From: Cryptomeria japonica
Taxonomy: Eukaryota; Streptophyta; Pinopsida; Cupressales; Cupressaceae
Assembly: GCF_030272615.1 (NCBI RefSeq)
Contig: NC_081405.1
Coordinates: 153,901,113 to 153,965,112, forward strand
Direction: 5' to 3'
Length of the DNA: 64,000 bases
Shown: positions 24,129-36,944 of the stretch, piece by piece
How positions within the stretch are numbered: position 1 is the first letter of the stretch
How the letters are laid out: every line of letters starts with the position of its first letter
The notes under the pieces: generated by a model
Told to the model about the DNA's origin: nothing
Seen by the model: the letters and a program-made list of their open reading frames with translations, nothing else
Database searches by the model: none
Translations under genes and position numbers: made by a program

Positions 24129-24749
24129 ATGGCTTTTCTTGGGGTAATTTCATATAGGTGCCTATCATGAGTTTTGAATTATTCTAGACCCCTCATCATT
24201 CATGCAGTCAAAAAAATCCTAGGGAAGGATTTCATCATGGCTTCTCATAGATACAGAGTGAATACAGACATCCTTGTTGTATTCCTAGCTTCGATTATCA
24301 AGGCGGGAGAAGCAAAGGTGACGACCATGCGCTTGTGTCAGAATCTCTTCGACAATGCTTTTTTGGGAGAAATTTAAATAGTTGTTGCTAATATTGACGA
24401 TTGTTTCACCAATCCACTCCCAAGGGACTATTTTCCAACTCATCATGGGAATCAGCAAGTTCACATGGTGCTTATTCTTTCTGGGCCATTGGTGGATGTG
24501 TTTGTACCAAGAACAAAAGAAATTCTCCAGCATATGAGATTTGTGTAGAGAGTTTTAGGTCTGAAGTTCAACAAAGGTAGGGATTGGTTCGAGGAATACA
24601 TCAATGAGGAAGGGTTTGACACAAATATGAACCGAAGCATCATGGACTAGTTATTGAAGATGAAGTTTGGCCTGCTAATGATGAACCATAGTCGGGACTT
24701 TAGGTGTGGTAGGGGCAGACATTCTAGGACCAATCCATTCCAGGTCTAA
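24129..24749 (+). pseudogene. Arm-encoded gene relic, right copy (unknown function)
   Basis: From the ATG at 24129 to TAA at 24747-24749 a single plus-strand frame can be followed, with stops only near 24169, 24375, 24546 and 24648. Recognisable blocks are HRYRVNTDILVVFLASIIKA, DDCFTNPLPRDYF, PLVDVFVPRTKEILQHMRF, RDWFEEYINEEGFDTN and MKFGLLMMNHSRDFRCGRGR. It is the mirrored copy of 11740-12436, also reading outward. A (CT)n run lies upstream at about 23930-23942. The function is unknown. Confidence 0.5.
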
Positions 24750-25278
24750 GGATTGCTTTGCCTCTTCATTTCTTCTTCTTGCATGTCGCCACTCCAACAA
24801 TTTTAAGATTTTACTTTTTGTTTTATAATTTGAACAATTTATAAGCCTGCGAGCTATATTTTGTAAGAGACTTTTCTGGTTTTGCTTTTGTTTTATAATC
24901 TGAAGTATGTATATGGGTTTTATAGTGATTCTATTAAATCAGTTTTTGACATGATAGTTTGGATTCCTGAGGTCTTTCCAGAATCCTTACAAAGTTTGTA
25001 ATACTTATAAATCATTAGTAATATATATCTTTTCGATAAAAAATAAGTGAAAAATTATAAATTGTGAATACTTTTTTTTTTACTTCGACAATTCAGCCTT
25101 GCAATTATTGTTAACGACATCAACCAATAGGAAGATGAAGGAATACTTTTATTAAAATTATTTAAATGTTTAAAAATTTGGAAACTATAGGAATGCTAAA
25201 GTAATGGAAAAATTGTATACAATGATTGGTTGATTGAAAAAGAGATTTTATCGATGGCCATTCATTCTGATGTGTCCA

Positions 25279-26325
25279 TGTAGACACCTAAAAATGTCTC
25301 ATTAACTATACACTAATTATTCATCTATTTAATTAAGTAATTATTTAATTATTTGATTAAATTAACTATTTCTTCTAATAATTGCCCTTCAGCACTTCTA
25401 ATTATTCTATTTCTATTCTCAAATCATTTTAATTCGTTAACCATATCTCGATTATTAATTAAATATCAATTATTTAATTAATTGTGATCTATTGCTTAGT
25501 TAAATAATCTTTTATTATTTAATTAATTTTATTTCCTTAGTTTAAATAATTTCATTTAAATTAATTAATTTCAATTAATTCCATCTAATTTCATTTCTCT
25601 CAAATTCATATTTCCCCAAATTCGAATTTCAATTAATTTCATCTAATTCCAAATCATCAAATTCACATTTTTCTCAAATCTGAATTTCAGTTAATTTCAT
25701 GTGCATTTCAACATTCGAATGACCAATTTCAAATCCCAATTGAAAATAAAAATCAAATTCAATTTCAAATTCCTACAACACATGCTAAAATCAGAACTAA
25801 TTGATCAAATCAGTTGTCTAATTAGTTAACTTAGTTAACTCATCAATCATCCTTTTTAACTCTCAATCACCTTTTTCTGACTAATCCTTCTATTCAGTAT
25901 ATTGATCAATCAATTGAGTTCACTCACCAATCAATTATGTTAACAGATCAATCAATTGAGTTCACTGATCAATCAATTTCAGTGTTTTCCCAATCAGCAC
26001 TTGAGTTCTATTTCTCACCCCCTTTGTGTTGAAAATCTATAAATTCAACATCATTTTCTCAATTCAATCTAGAATCACAGTCTTCAAACAATTGTCTAAT
26101 CTATGCAAGAATCCCAGTGCAATACCTAAGAGCCACCTACAAGCACAATTCAAAGAAGCACAATGGAAGCCACGATGCAGGATGAGGGAGTTTCATTTAT
26201 TTGAATTTATTCTTATTTTGTGTTAATTTCTATTGGTTTATGTTTGAAATTGCTTTGATAGTTAAGGATTTGGTGATTTGTCCTTATTTCCTATTTCTGT
26301 ATCAATGATTTTTAAACATGAAACA
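25279..26325 (+). repeat. Solo LTR, TGTAGACAC family, inserted in the right arm
   Basis: Starts TGTAGACACCTAAAAATG, ends TGAAACA, and is flanked by exact GTCCA duplications (25274-25278 and 26326-26330). The left arm (around 11318) is uninterrupted at the equivalent place. A TATAAATT box is at 26038-26045. The first 500 bases are AATTAATT-rich, like the other members of the family. Confidence 0.93.
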
Positions 26326-26865
26326 GTCCATCCACATGTGCATCGGTGAGTAGGCAAGATGAATTTTTAATGTTTTTGTGACACAAAATTTCACTGACAT
26401 GTGGACATGTGGACACCGTGGACATGTGGATGGACACGTGGACACCGTCGGGTCATTGAAGCTTCAAGAAGGGTATCACTGAAAAAGCTACTCTTGTTAC
26501 AAATTGCCTATGCAGCACCCAAACTGTACCATTGACCATGATTTTTAATTAATTAAAAATTCAAATATAATAAGTTTTTTTTTTTTTAATTAATTATTAA
26601 GCACGACCAATGGTACAGTTTGGGTGTTACATAGACTATATCATGGACTTCCACATCAGCTCAGTGGATCAATTGAATGCGATATAACTTCAACGACAAC
26701 CCAATGACTCCCAAGTGGGACCATCACTTAAGAGTGACTTAAAGCGCATGCTTTAAATATGAAGTTACTAGGACATATGAGGGGACTTACAAGCACTAAC
26801 ACATGACTTTGGCAAATAAAAACATGTGTGTGAAGATAAGGAAAAAATATACCAATCGGTAAAGT

Positions 26866-29296
26866 AACAAAAGCCTAAGCATGGAGCTGGTTAATGCAAT
26901 GAGATAAAACCCTTAGAGACAACTTAAGAGGAGATCTTACTAGTTGAGACAGTCAATTGAAAATTAAAACAAAAGCTTGCCTAAGGTCATTTGAAAATTT
27001 TGACACAAAATGTTTTATACAACCCATCAATTAATATTAGTACCTTCTACCAAATCTAGGATTATGCTTAAAACCCAACCAACTCTTTATCATAACATAA
27101 GATAGAAATATAAAGGGGTATGGAAAATGTTAAAGAAAAAATTGATACATACAATATTTGATGAAAATAAGGGGGGTTTTTAATTCGAGCCATGTATTGG
27201 GAGGGGTTGACAAGAAAGGAGTTAAGGGCAATATTTTTTAAAATAGGGGGATTCTTTAGTATGCCATGAATGCATGTGATATAACCCAGGTTCACTAAGT
27301 GAAGCCCCTGTTGTGAGGAGGTGATGATAGATTTTATGGGGTTTATAGATCAATAATTAATGATATGGTTATCAAACAATGGATGGTACGTGTATGATAA
27401 TTGGCCAAAGACTTGAATGGGTCACCTTAGGTGAGTATTTGCATAAATTGTTGTTGGAATTGTGTAATTCCAAGAGATATTAATATACATTTGATTCTAT
27501 GAAATCCTTATCTTGTGTGGCCATTCTTTCTATTGCTACTAGCTTTATCTCCTACATGACGATATTGATGACATTGTTCACCAAATGGAGGTCCAATTTG
27601 ACCATTTCTTAGAGCATCTTTATGCCATCAAGAAGAGGCAAACTTATTTGCAAGTTCTTATTAAGGTTATTGCTAAGAAGTTGAAGGTTTTGCTTCCTAT
27701 GAAAGTGATTATATGGTTCTTTGATTGATATGATTTAGAGGAGGTTGAAGTCCTTAGAGATGGAAACCAAGCCCTAGGAAAAAAAAACTAGTATGTGAAA
27801 AAAGTATATCTATTTCTATGGTGGGGGATAGGCCTACATAATTTTGCTAGTTCCTTAGTTAGGCTCTTAAACTTATGTTAATAAGAATAATATTTAGTAA
27901 TTAACTTGTATAATACATTTGAACAATTAAATCCATCTACTTAAAAAAATATTATTTATAATATTAATGTTCAATACTAAACATAATATTTAAAAATAAA
28001 CTTTTATATTATGTTAAAATCATTAAATGCATCTATTTAGAAAATATTTTTTAGGTCCAACACTTATTTTATTTTATTAAGATTTTTTTCAGTTTATTCT
28101 AAATGTTTAAGAGAGTAATAAATCTCTTGCATAAAAAATAGCAACGAAGTAATTAATTTAATTTATTAAAATTGTAAATATCTTAAATACATTTATTTTT
28201 TAAATGCAAAACAATAAAAGATATCTCTCAAATTTAAAGAATTATTTATTAGAAATATAGCCTTTAGAATTAACTATGTATGATTTTTGTATCAATAGTT
28301 CAAATTACATTTAATAATTCATTATCGAGATGAAGAAAATGGAGAATTAGATTGAAGAAATAGACGTAAAATGAGAAGCAAGGGAAGAAGGGAATGGAGA
28401 ATGAGGGACAAAATTTGTAGAGAGGGTTATGAGATAGAAGGAAATTAATTTTAAAGAAAGAAAATCAAAAGATAAAATAAATTATACATTAAGAAAGATA
28501 TAACCAATGAATAGATATAGAGCAAATTTGAATATACAAAAATAAAGCAAACATGAATGAGGTTGCAAGGATAAGTATGTGTATAAGAATATGCTTAATT
28601 AAGAGTAACTAATTATTTACATATACATAAACATAAAACATTATCTTGATTCTTATAAGGAAAGGGTATCTCTACTAGTTAAAAACTAGATGGAAAAAGA
28701 AGACCTTATTTTTGTATTCTCAAATTTATTCATATATTTATTTATTGGTTATATTTTACTAACGTATATTTTATCTTTTGATTTTTTACTTGAACTTAAT
28801 TTCTCTCACATAACCCATCTTCTCCACTTTTGTCTCAAGTTGTTCATTCTCGTCCTCCCCTATCTTTCTTTTTAAGTTTATCTGAACAATTTAATTAACT
28901 TATTTTCCTTATCTTGATGGTGGATTACTACATGTAATAATAAAAAACTATATTTCCACTACAATATAGATTGTAGAAAGTTAATACCAATTAATTTATT
29001 AGTAAATGCTATGACTAATAGTTTATGGTTCTCTCCCACTAAAACGGTTAAATGTCTTTAAAAAAATGATCTTAAATGTCTAGAAAAAACTATATGATCT
29101 TTCATTTGTTTAAAAAAAAATTAAATCATTAAATTGAAGAATATATTAAATAAACAAAATGAATATATTAAAACTGAGACCAGAGTTCAAAAAAGGCCCG
29201 ACATTCTCTTCGTATTCGTATCTACTTTTTCTTTTGCTTGCGGCGGCTCGTAAAAGTTTCTATAAATAAATTAGAATCCTCTTTTATAACAACAAC
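26866..29296. other. Unique AT-rich stretch
   Basis: No gene or repeat recognised. Around 27543-27780 a short plus-strand frame (DDIDDIVHQMEVQFDHFLEH and following Lys-rich text) has some coding character but ends in a stop and matches nothing I know. From 27850 on, the sequence is strongly A/T-rich and low in complexity. Confidence 0.5.
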
Positions 29297-29378
29297 GTCG
29301 CTTTGGCCGAGTGGTTAAGGCGTGTGCCTGCTAAGTACATGGGGTTTCCCCGCGAGAGTTCGAATCTCTCAGGCGACG
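29297..29378 (+). tRNA. trnS-GCU: tRNA-Ser (anticodon GCU)
   Basis: An 82-base type II tRNA. The acceptor stem is GTCGCTT with AGGCGAC plus G as discriminator. The D-arm carries the A box TGGCCGAGTGGTT, the anticodon loop CTGCTAA has GCT as anticodon, a long variable arm (ATGGGGTTTCCCCGC) is typical of serine, and GAGAGTTCGAATCTCTC forms the T-arm and B box. CCA is not encoded, as expected for a nuclear gene. Upstream lie CAACAA just before the gene and TATAAATAAATT about 30 bases away, both usual for plant tRNA genes. A TTTT terminator follows at 29388-29391. No intron. It looks functional and decodes AGC/AGU. Confidence 0.97.
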
Positions 29379-29387
29379 AGTAGAAAT

Positions 29388-29391
29388 ATTT
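29388..29391 (+). terminator. RNA polymerase III terminator of tRNA-Ser
   Basis: The first run of four T residues lies ten bases downstream of the tRNA 3' end. Confidence 0.75.
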
Positions 29392-29754
29392 TATTAGTTT
29401 AATTTTTGTAAGGAATCCATTATTATTATTTTAATTAAAAAAAATTTATTATATTAATATAAATATTTTTGGTTTTATATAGTGGAATAATTAGGTTATA
29501 CAGATATTAAAAAATTTGTTTATATTAGTGAATATTATTTGATGTTAGAAATGACTTTTGATTATGTTATTACAAGCATTCATTGAAGTTAAATTTGGTT
29601 CACTCATAACTTTTAAAAATTTAAATATTGGTAATTAGTTATTTATATTTTTAAATTTTATAAGATAAGTAATTTCATTTTCGAAAAAAAAAATTTGAAA
29701 CGATTAAATTGATTAATGTTTAGATTTTAATTAGCAACTGTAAGGAAGCTTTTA

Positions 29755-30855
29755 CTATTTCATTACTGTATGGGAATGAAATCTTTCATACAAATTTAAT
29801 CTAATTAAATAAATGCAAACAATAAACACCAATTAACCTCGATTAAATTAAGTAGAATTTGGTAATTGAATTATAGATATGATAATTAAATAGGGAGATA
29901 TATGCGCTTAGTTTTAGGAATAATAATGATAAATTAATGTTGATGATGTTTCACAAAATCTAGGTGTTAGGTACAAGAAACTAATGTTCATGGAGTGATG
30001 AATATCAAGGGCTTTGTGTAGTCTCAAAATATTAATGTGGATCAAACATAAGTCCCTTTGGATTGAACCCAAGAACGACAAGATGATGTAAAGTGTAAAA
30101 TGATATGTGGCTTACAAAAATGGAATAATATGTAGTTTTAGTAGTCATAGCTAAGTTCAAGTTGTCATAGGTCACTTATCATGTCATTATGTATAGTTGT
30201 AGTAGTGATAACTAAGGTTAAGTTCTCCTAGGCCATCATTCATATCATTTATGTAAACCACATATTATTCTATGTATTAAGCCATTCTCACAATGCTCAA
30301 GTTTGATCAAAAGATACTTATATTTAACCTGCAGATTTTTTAGACTGCATAGAATCTAAGATATTCATCAAACCATAAACAATAATTGCTTGTGTCTAAT
30401 GATTGTATTTTGTAAAACATCAACATTAATTCTTCATCATTGTTCTTAAAACTACGTGCATATATCATCCTACTTAATTATCACATTTATTATTTAATTA
30501 TTAAATTCCAGATAATTAACTCTACATTAATTGTTACTTATTGTTAAAGATACTTATGTTTGACCTGCAAATTTTTGAGACTGCATCGAATCTAAGATAT
30601 TCATTAAACCATAAACAATAATCGCTTACATCTAATGATTGTATTTTGTAAAACATCAACATGAATTATTCATCATTCATCATTGTTCATAAAACTAAGT
30701 GCATAGATCCTCCTACTTAGTTATCCCATTTATTGTTTAATTATTAAATTTTAGATAATTAAATGTACATTAATTGTTACTTATTGTTTGCATTCATTTA
30801 ATAAACCTATAATTATATGAAAGGGATTGTACTCCCATATCCTCATGAAATAATA
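29755..30855. mobile_element. Foldback-like element with a tandem-duplicated arm
   Basis: The sequence at 29755-29965 is the reverse complement of 30630-30855 (shared blocks: AATGCAAACAATAA, ATAATTAAAT, GCACTTAGTTTTA-like, GTTGATG.TTT.ACAAAAT). The right arm belongs to a unit that is present twice in tandem (30310-30545 and 30546-30787). The middle (about 30110-30290) holds a shorter internal duplication around GTAGTNATAGCTAAG. There is no coding content. This fits a non-autonomous foldback or MITE-like element; no target-site duplication was identified. Confidence 0.6.
30310..30787 (+). repeat. Tandem duplication, two ~238-bp units
   Basis: Units 30310-30545 and 30546-30787 both begin AAAGATACTTAT and end AATTGTTACTTATTGTT. 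They differ by scattered substitutions and an extra CATTCATCAT copy in the second unit. Confidence 0.9.
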
Positions 30856-33800
30856 AATCATTGTAATAACTAATATAAATTTGTATCATTCAACACTGAG
30901 TGATATGAAATTATATTATTCTAAAATAAATTATTTATCTTATAAAATTCAACAATAATATTTGATTACCAATTCATAATGTATATGGGCTATAAAGAAC
31001 TTTAGCTTTTATTTGTGCTTGAAATCATTTATGTACATTATTATAATGTGAGTACATTATTCCTATTATAATTCAAATATATGCTAATCAAGTGTGATGT
31101 GGAAAAACTATCATTGAGATTGAAAGGAATGTAGCTACCATCATGTAGAAAATATTGTTGGATTGTAGTGAAGTGAACGTGTCCCTACAAGTGTATCGCT
31201 AATTTCATCACACTGGAACACATGGATGAGTGATATACTTTTGTGAGAGAACTTAGCAACGCCATCTTCTTCAAAGTAATGCATTGGGATGCCACCTTCA
31301 AAAACCATTTGCATTTGCATTTTGGAAACGTTGAATTGATTTTTGTCTATGATCACAAGATAATTTTCTATGTAGGAAAATTTATGGGTAAATAAATGAA
31401 AGTATGTTTAGCTTTCATGAAAAGCTTGTGTTGCAAAATTATTGTTATAAAGCATTACAAATTAAATAAATTAGAGAAATAAGAGATACATGAATAGTAT
31501 GGTCTTATATTTGTTGATGTTGTGTAAGTGTATAAAAATTATATAAAGGAAATGACAAGAAGCATAATCTTATGACCATATAGTAAATAATGCATACACT
31601 TGATTTACTAGAGGTACTTTGGAGAGCAACAAAAGTGGTTGAATGAAATAAATTGGCTTATTAGTTGGTATACTAGTCAATAGATTAGACCTAGCCAATA
31701 CACTAGTTTACATAAAATGTAATGATGTGTATTTATACAATTTACTATAAACTAAGCCTTGCATGATATGTTGACAAGTATCATGCATGTACATGGTAAT
31801 CCCATGTGACCAAAGCTATAGTAGGTGATGGATATATATGGTGCCACTAGTTTGTGAAACCATGTGCATCACATGTCGAACTTAGCTAAGCTTGTTGGTA
31901 TAGATGCATGTGTAGGTCACATGTGCACAATACAAATGTATTGCAATAAATATAAATTTTATTGTTGAAGCTAAAGTACAAATTCCTAAAAGTGGTAAGG
32001 CGTGAATAAAGAGTGCATGTAAACAATTATTTTATTATATTATGCGTGCAAGGGAAAAAAGTGACATAAGAGGATTTTACTAGCTCATCACATTGTAAAT
32101 GACCACAAGTTTCATGGGTTTACATAAAGATCATTCACCCTTTCTTGTAAAAAAATGTCTTCCATTCTATTTGGTGCACAAATCCAGGATTCGATTGATG
32201 TTGTTTTGTAAGACAACCAATAGAATCTAATTATAGTGCAGACATGTCCAATTATTAATAGCCTAAATTTGGGTAAGGTTTTGACCTCCAAGGTAAGGAG
32301 TGCATAGGTGGTACATAACCTTGCATTCCATATATACCCATCACTTGATAGATAATATATTTGTGGTCTCACAAGGATTGACACACCTACCTAAATAATT
32401 CTAAGATTGTGTAAATTGTTTGTCTATTATTGTAAGATCCACCCCCACCCCCCCCCCCCCACCGCCTTGATCCATAAAGGAAACACTTATCCTTTCTATC
32501 CTTAGGACTCTAGTTTTTGTTTTTTGTCTTCTACTTTGTGTGAATAATATCTTATTCTAAACAAAAAGAATTAAAAAAATAAACCAAAAACTAAAAAATT
32601 GTCTTTGATTATTTGTATTCACATCTTGTTAAGGTTTGGACATCAATCCTTTTCTTATCAAGTCAACCAACCCCAACAAATCCACTTCATATACATTAGG
32701 AAAAACCATCCTCTGCATCTAAAATTCTAAACTCCACCACTTATCCAACAAAATCCTACATACACAATTCAAATTTGTACCCATGCTACCATTTTTTTTA
32801 ATGTCCCCTTCTAAATCGAAAAAAACCCTTTGATGGTGATGCTAGCCTTATTGATGAACCAAAATATAAGCCTTATAAAAATAATAAGAGTCATGTGGAT
32901 TAAGACAAATACCTTTGATCCTTAGACTATATTGCCTTAAGTAATTTCACCACAATCTTCAACTTCCTATCCATCAATAAATACCAAGAACTAACTATCA
33001 CAAGGTATACCTTTAATCATTAATGCATTTCCATTAGTCATCCTCATCCCAACCTTGACATGATATGCCAATCTTTCAATTGAAGCATTCCTTATGTCCA
33101 AACTACATCTCAAATCCCCATATCTGATTCATCCCTCAAATCTTCATCTCTATCTCCAATCCAAGAAATCTCTAGCACAAACTCCCCCGCCAATATTAAT
33201 AGCTTATCCATTGATCCTTCCCTTAAAAGAGACATCTTAGACAATATTTCAATCCAAGACAATAATTCTATGGCTAGGTACCTCATATTAAATGGAACCC
33301 AGATTCCCACAAATTTATCACCTCAAACAATAATTTGTTGTTCATATCTCCCTTACTATTGACAAGGGAAAATAATCCTTCATCCTAATCCTCCCTCAAT
33401 GCCAAAATATCCCTCAAATCCCTATCTCACATCCATATGAAAAATATTTATCCCTATTAGCAATCCAAGAAATCCTAGTATCATTCACCTCCTATTCCCA
33501 CCCTTTTGATGGTTATTATTCCTTTTTCCTAGCTAACTATTTGAAAGCTTGTAAAGATTAGTCATCCTCATTACATAAGGCTTCAAGTCAATGGACAACA
33601 AACAAGAGAGAATTTCATAATTTTTCTCCTTTGCACTTCACATTATACAAGACCTAGGGGGTTAGCCCTATGGCAACACCAATCAATTTTTCTAAATATC
33701 AAGCAAGGTATTGTATAACAAAAAAATTCTCATATGAATTCACCAAGAAAATGTATAATCTACTTAGAATTTGGCACAATTCTTGGAGATATTTTACTAT

Positions 33801-36674
33801 TGTCTTAAAGAATATATAATTTAGAAATGCCTTATAAAATACATGAAAACTTTTGAATGCTCTGTCATTTTAAATATCTCCTTTTGGACAATGGATAGAG
33901 TATTTTCTAGACCAATGCCTTCCTAGGGTAACATAGTCAATTCAAAGCATATAATTATATTTCCTAGCAATTAAACTCAAACTATTGGGTTCACAACATC
34001 AATGCACTACAATAACGCCCCCTACTAATGGAAATTGTTGCAACACTTCACTTGGATCCTCAAAATACTATCCAATTCTATATGTTTTGTCTAAAGCATT
34101 TTAAAACTTTCCTTGAAAAGGAAAAGCAAAAAATAAAAACATACCCCACAAGACAATAGTAGAGATGAAATTAACTATGCGGGATCATTTTATTCAAAAG
34201 AGATTGAGTGTACATCTTAGAGACAATTGCGACAATAACATGTATTCATTTATTTGTACTTTGATAAGAAACTCGCTATAGACAACTATGCATTTACAAA
34301 CTGTCACCTTCTTCCAAAACACTAAGACCTCACACTTCTACAAAAGACTTACCCAAGAACAAAATCCAAAATCCTTTGTACAAGGCTTGTAATTCCCTTT
34401 TATAGAAACAAGGAAGAAAACAATCTTAAAGCCTCGTATAGATGTCGTGTTTCTATTTGACTATCATTACAAAAGAACATGCCATCAAGGCACAATTGTT
34501 TGATTAGAATAGAAAAAACATCTCAAGCCTAGAGAATATGCTACAAAATTTGTTAAAACCACTTGAGCATGTCTTTGAAAATCAACCTCAACCACATCAA
34601 CACCAATAAGGCCAAATGCTATTAGATGACTAAAGTAGAAGAGAATTTGAAATTGTGTGAGTTGAAAGGTCATCTACTTAGTGGGATAAAATCATTTGAA
34701 ACCTAATGAATGATTGAAATGCAAATATACCTTAATCATTATATTTTTCAACTCATTCTACATACATTTTCTCTAAGGACTATTGGAAAGCAAGCAATCT
34801 TGCAACTCTATCATTGTGCAAGGTAAATCTAGCATCTAAAATTACTCTGGTCTCCTTGATGAAGCTGTCAAGATTTGTTTTTCAAACAAACAATTCATTG
34901 AGTGTGATGTTAAAAAAAATTGTATCTACTTCTCCATTAGAGTACACAAAAGAATACAAAGTGGGAACCATTATATTGAATATATCTTTCCACATATCCA
35001 ATGGTTTGATTATTTTATGATCACCCAAAATAGTTGTTGTTATCCTCTACTCTATGTTCTCCAACAAGTTTAATTTTTCTTTTACCTACTTGTCTAATGA
35101 TGCAAGAGAAACTCACCCTCTACACACATATAATCTTGCAACACAAAACACACCCAAACAAAAAATTTACACAACATCAAACTTTTAACTTATAAAAATT
35201 CAATTCCATGAAATAACACACTACATAAATCTGCAACACCAATTATATAATTGGCCTCTCATGGCTCTTTCTCTTCTTCTTTGTTCTTTCCCTTTAACTC
35301 TACATTCTTCTCTCCTTTATTGCTCTCCCAAATGTATTTTATTTATGTTTATGAACAACCCAAAGAATGGAGTATTGTACTCTTTCCCAAGCAATATTTT
35401 CACCTTTTTTCTTCCACATTACCCACCAATCCTTCCACTTCTTTCCATATTGCCTTCTTATAATTAAATCTATATTTTAAAAAAAAACAAACAAACAAAC
35501 AAACAAACTTGCTTCTTGTGAGGTATTTTTTTTGTCTTTTTATAGTTTTTCCATTTTCAAAAGATTTTTTAAAAGATCAATATGTAATTAATCGAATGGG
35601 AATGTGACATGTACAAATGCTAAACATCTAATTTCAAAACTTCCATATATACACTATTTTGGGCTCCCAAACAATTTTTTTTTGCCCAATTTCAAATTCA
35701 AACACCTCAATATTTTTATGCCATTCAAAGATGGAGCATAAAAGAATAAAAACCAATAATTTCATTTCTACAAAATTTATATTATAAGACAAAATAATTC
35801 GATCAAAATTGATGCTTTGGAAGTGCTCAATTAGATGCCAGAAAATAAAATTTGATGCAAATTTTTCTCAAGAGCTTTTTCTTTAAAACTAGCCAAGATA
35901 AGTGAAATAAAATCATAACGCTTCCCTCTAAGAATTTTTCCTTTTTAAATTTTAAAATTCTCATAAAATTGTCGACACAAATTACTAGCACTAAACTCTC
36001 CCAAACAATGAGGAATTGAAATGTGATTATTTTTACATATTTTTTGAAATGGAATAATAATTGACCCTTAAAATGAATTTTGTCCAGCTCTTATGCATAT
36101 TTTAAAATAATTGTTTCCATAAAATTGCTTGCAACACATTAAAACTGCAATCTAGTGAAAACTTGAAATTTGCAAATTCGAACACATGGAAGCTTTTTTA
36201 GATGTTGAGAGATGCTTAAAAAATTAACAAAGAAAGCCAAAACACATACACCAAAATTGAGAAAACAAAACTATAAATTTTTTGGGTGATGTAGGATCTA
36301 TGGACCCAAATGCTCCCGCTTCATCTAGTTTTGCTAGATATGTTGTAACCTCCTCCATTATAATTAGCATATCATTTGTTGAAAGAAGCTCTTCAAGAAC
36401 ATGTCTATCATACTTTGCACATTAGTAGATAAATTTGGACATTGCGGTCTTGGGGACCATATGCCTACTATCCACTTTAAATTATGTCTATAAGTTAGGT
36501 AGTTTTGGTATGCATCCTCAAGATCTGAGTAAGCTTTCCATGTGTAGAATAATGTTACTTACAACAACTTTGAAAGATAGATTGATCAAATTAATTTATT
36601 GTTTAGAATAAAGTTATATGTTATATTAATAAGTAATTATTGAGAATAGATAATATCTCCAAGCAATTATTATT
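30856..36674. other. Long unique AT-rich stretch without recognised genes
   Basis: No coding frame I can defend. Local features: a C-rich run with 13 or more consecutive C at about 32448-32460; an (AAAC)n microsatellite at about 35484-35510; a weak minus-strand frame at 33110-33310 (LWESG..., RYLAIELLSWIEILSKM, LILAGEFVLEISW) that could be a retroelement fragment but is too short to assign; and another weak minus-strand frame at 31141-31356. Confidence 0.5.
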
Positions 36675-36926
36675 TTTTTGATCAATCACAACCGAAGTGA
36701 TGTTTGTTTTTTACTAGAGCTATGAACCAGTGAGACCACATTTTTTATAGGCCTCATCCTCATGTTTGTTTGGCAATAACACCCTTATATCTCTATGTGT
36801 TGCCATGTCTTCCACACCCAGGCATCACCTTCATGTGCGTGGGACACATGGGCCTTGAGTAGACTTGAACCCAAGACTTCCCATGTAGGAGGCTCGCAAC
36901 TAACCACTGCATTATGGGGTCATCCC
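36675..36926 (-). mobile_element. tRNA-derived SINE, full length
   Basis: The minus strand starts GGGATGACCCCATAATGC. The A box is TAATGCAGTGG (about 36904-36914) and the B box is GGTTCAAGTCT (36861-36871), both in tRNA-like spacing. A non-tRNA body follows, and the 3' end is A-rich next to the left flank. It is flanked by an 18-bp duplication differing at one base: CTCCAAGCAATTATTATT (36657-36674) and CTCCAAGCAATTTTTATT (36927-36944). Such long duplications are made by LINE-type target-primed insertion. Length is 252 bp. Confidence 0.92.
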
Positions 36927-36944
36927 CTCCAAGCAATTTTTATT

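Larger units (their letters stand above)
8737..26865. mobile_element. Giant long-inverted-repeat DNA element (about 12.3 kb before later insertions)
   Basis: The left arm (8737-13704) and right arm (21512-26865) are reverse complements over their whole length once three inserted solo LTRs are removed. The net arm lengths are about 2.8 and 3.0 kb; the right arm has an extra block of about 66 bp near 26765-26830. The core (13705-21511) is unique and contains a plus-strand transposase-like gene and a minus-strand orphan gene, converging. The outermost matching bases read AGTTGGTATATTTT on the left and, on the complementary strand, CGATTGGTATATTTT on the right. I found no clear target-site duplication outside them. 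The structure fits a DNA transposon with very long terminal inverted repeats; an old inverted segmental duplication is the alternative. Confidence 0.72.
21512..26865 (-). repeat. Right inverted-repeat arm
   Basis: Reverse complement of the left arm. It is interrupted by solo LTRs at 22043-23364 and 25279-26325, both with exact target-site duplications. The inner limit is near 21512, where the match to 13704 fades; the outer limit is near 26865. Confidence 0.85.

Noticed and set aside
32434-32462. Poly-C run as a possible regulatory or quadruplex element
   Set aside because: A homopolymer tract alone is weak evidence, and its length may also be a sequencing artefact.
33110-33310. Possible retroelement or DUF4283-like fragment on the minus strand
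   Set aside because: Only 66 codons, and flanking frames are full of stops; not enough to assign.
35251-35467. Two overlapping hydrophobic ORFs
   Set aside because: CT-rich, low-complexity sequence gives Leu/Ser/Phe-rich text in several frames; no supporting features.
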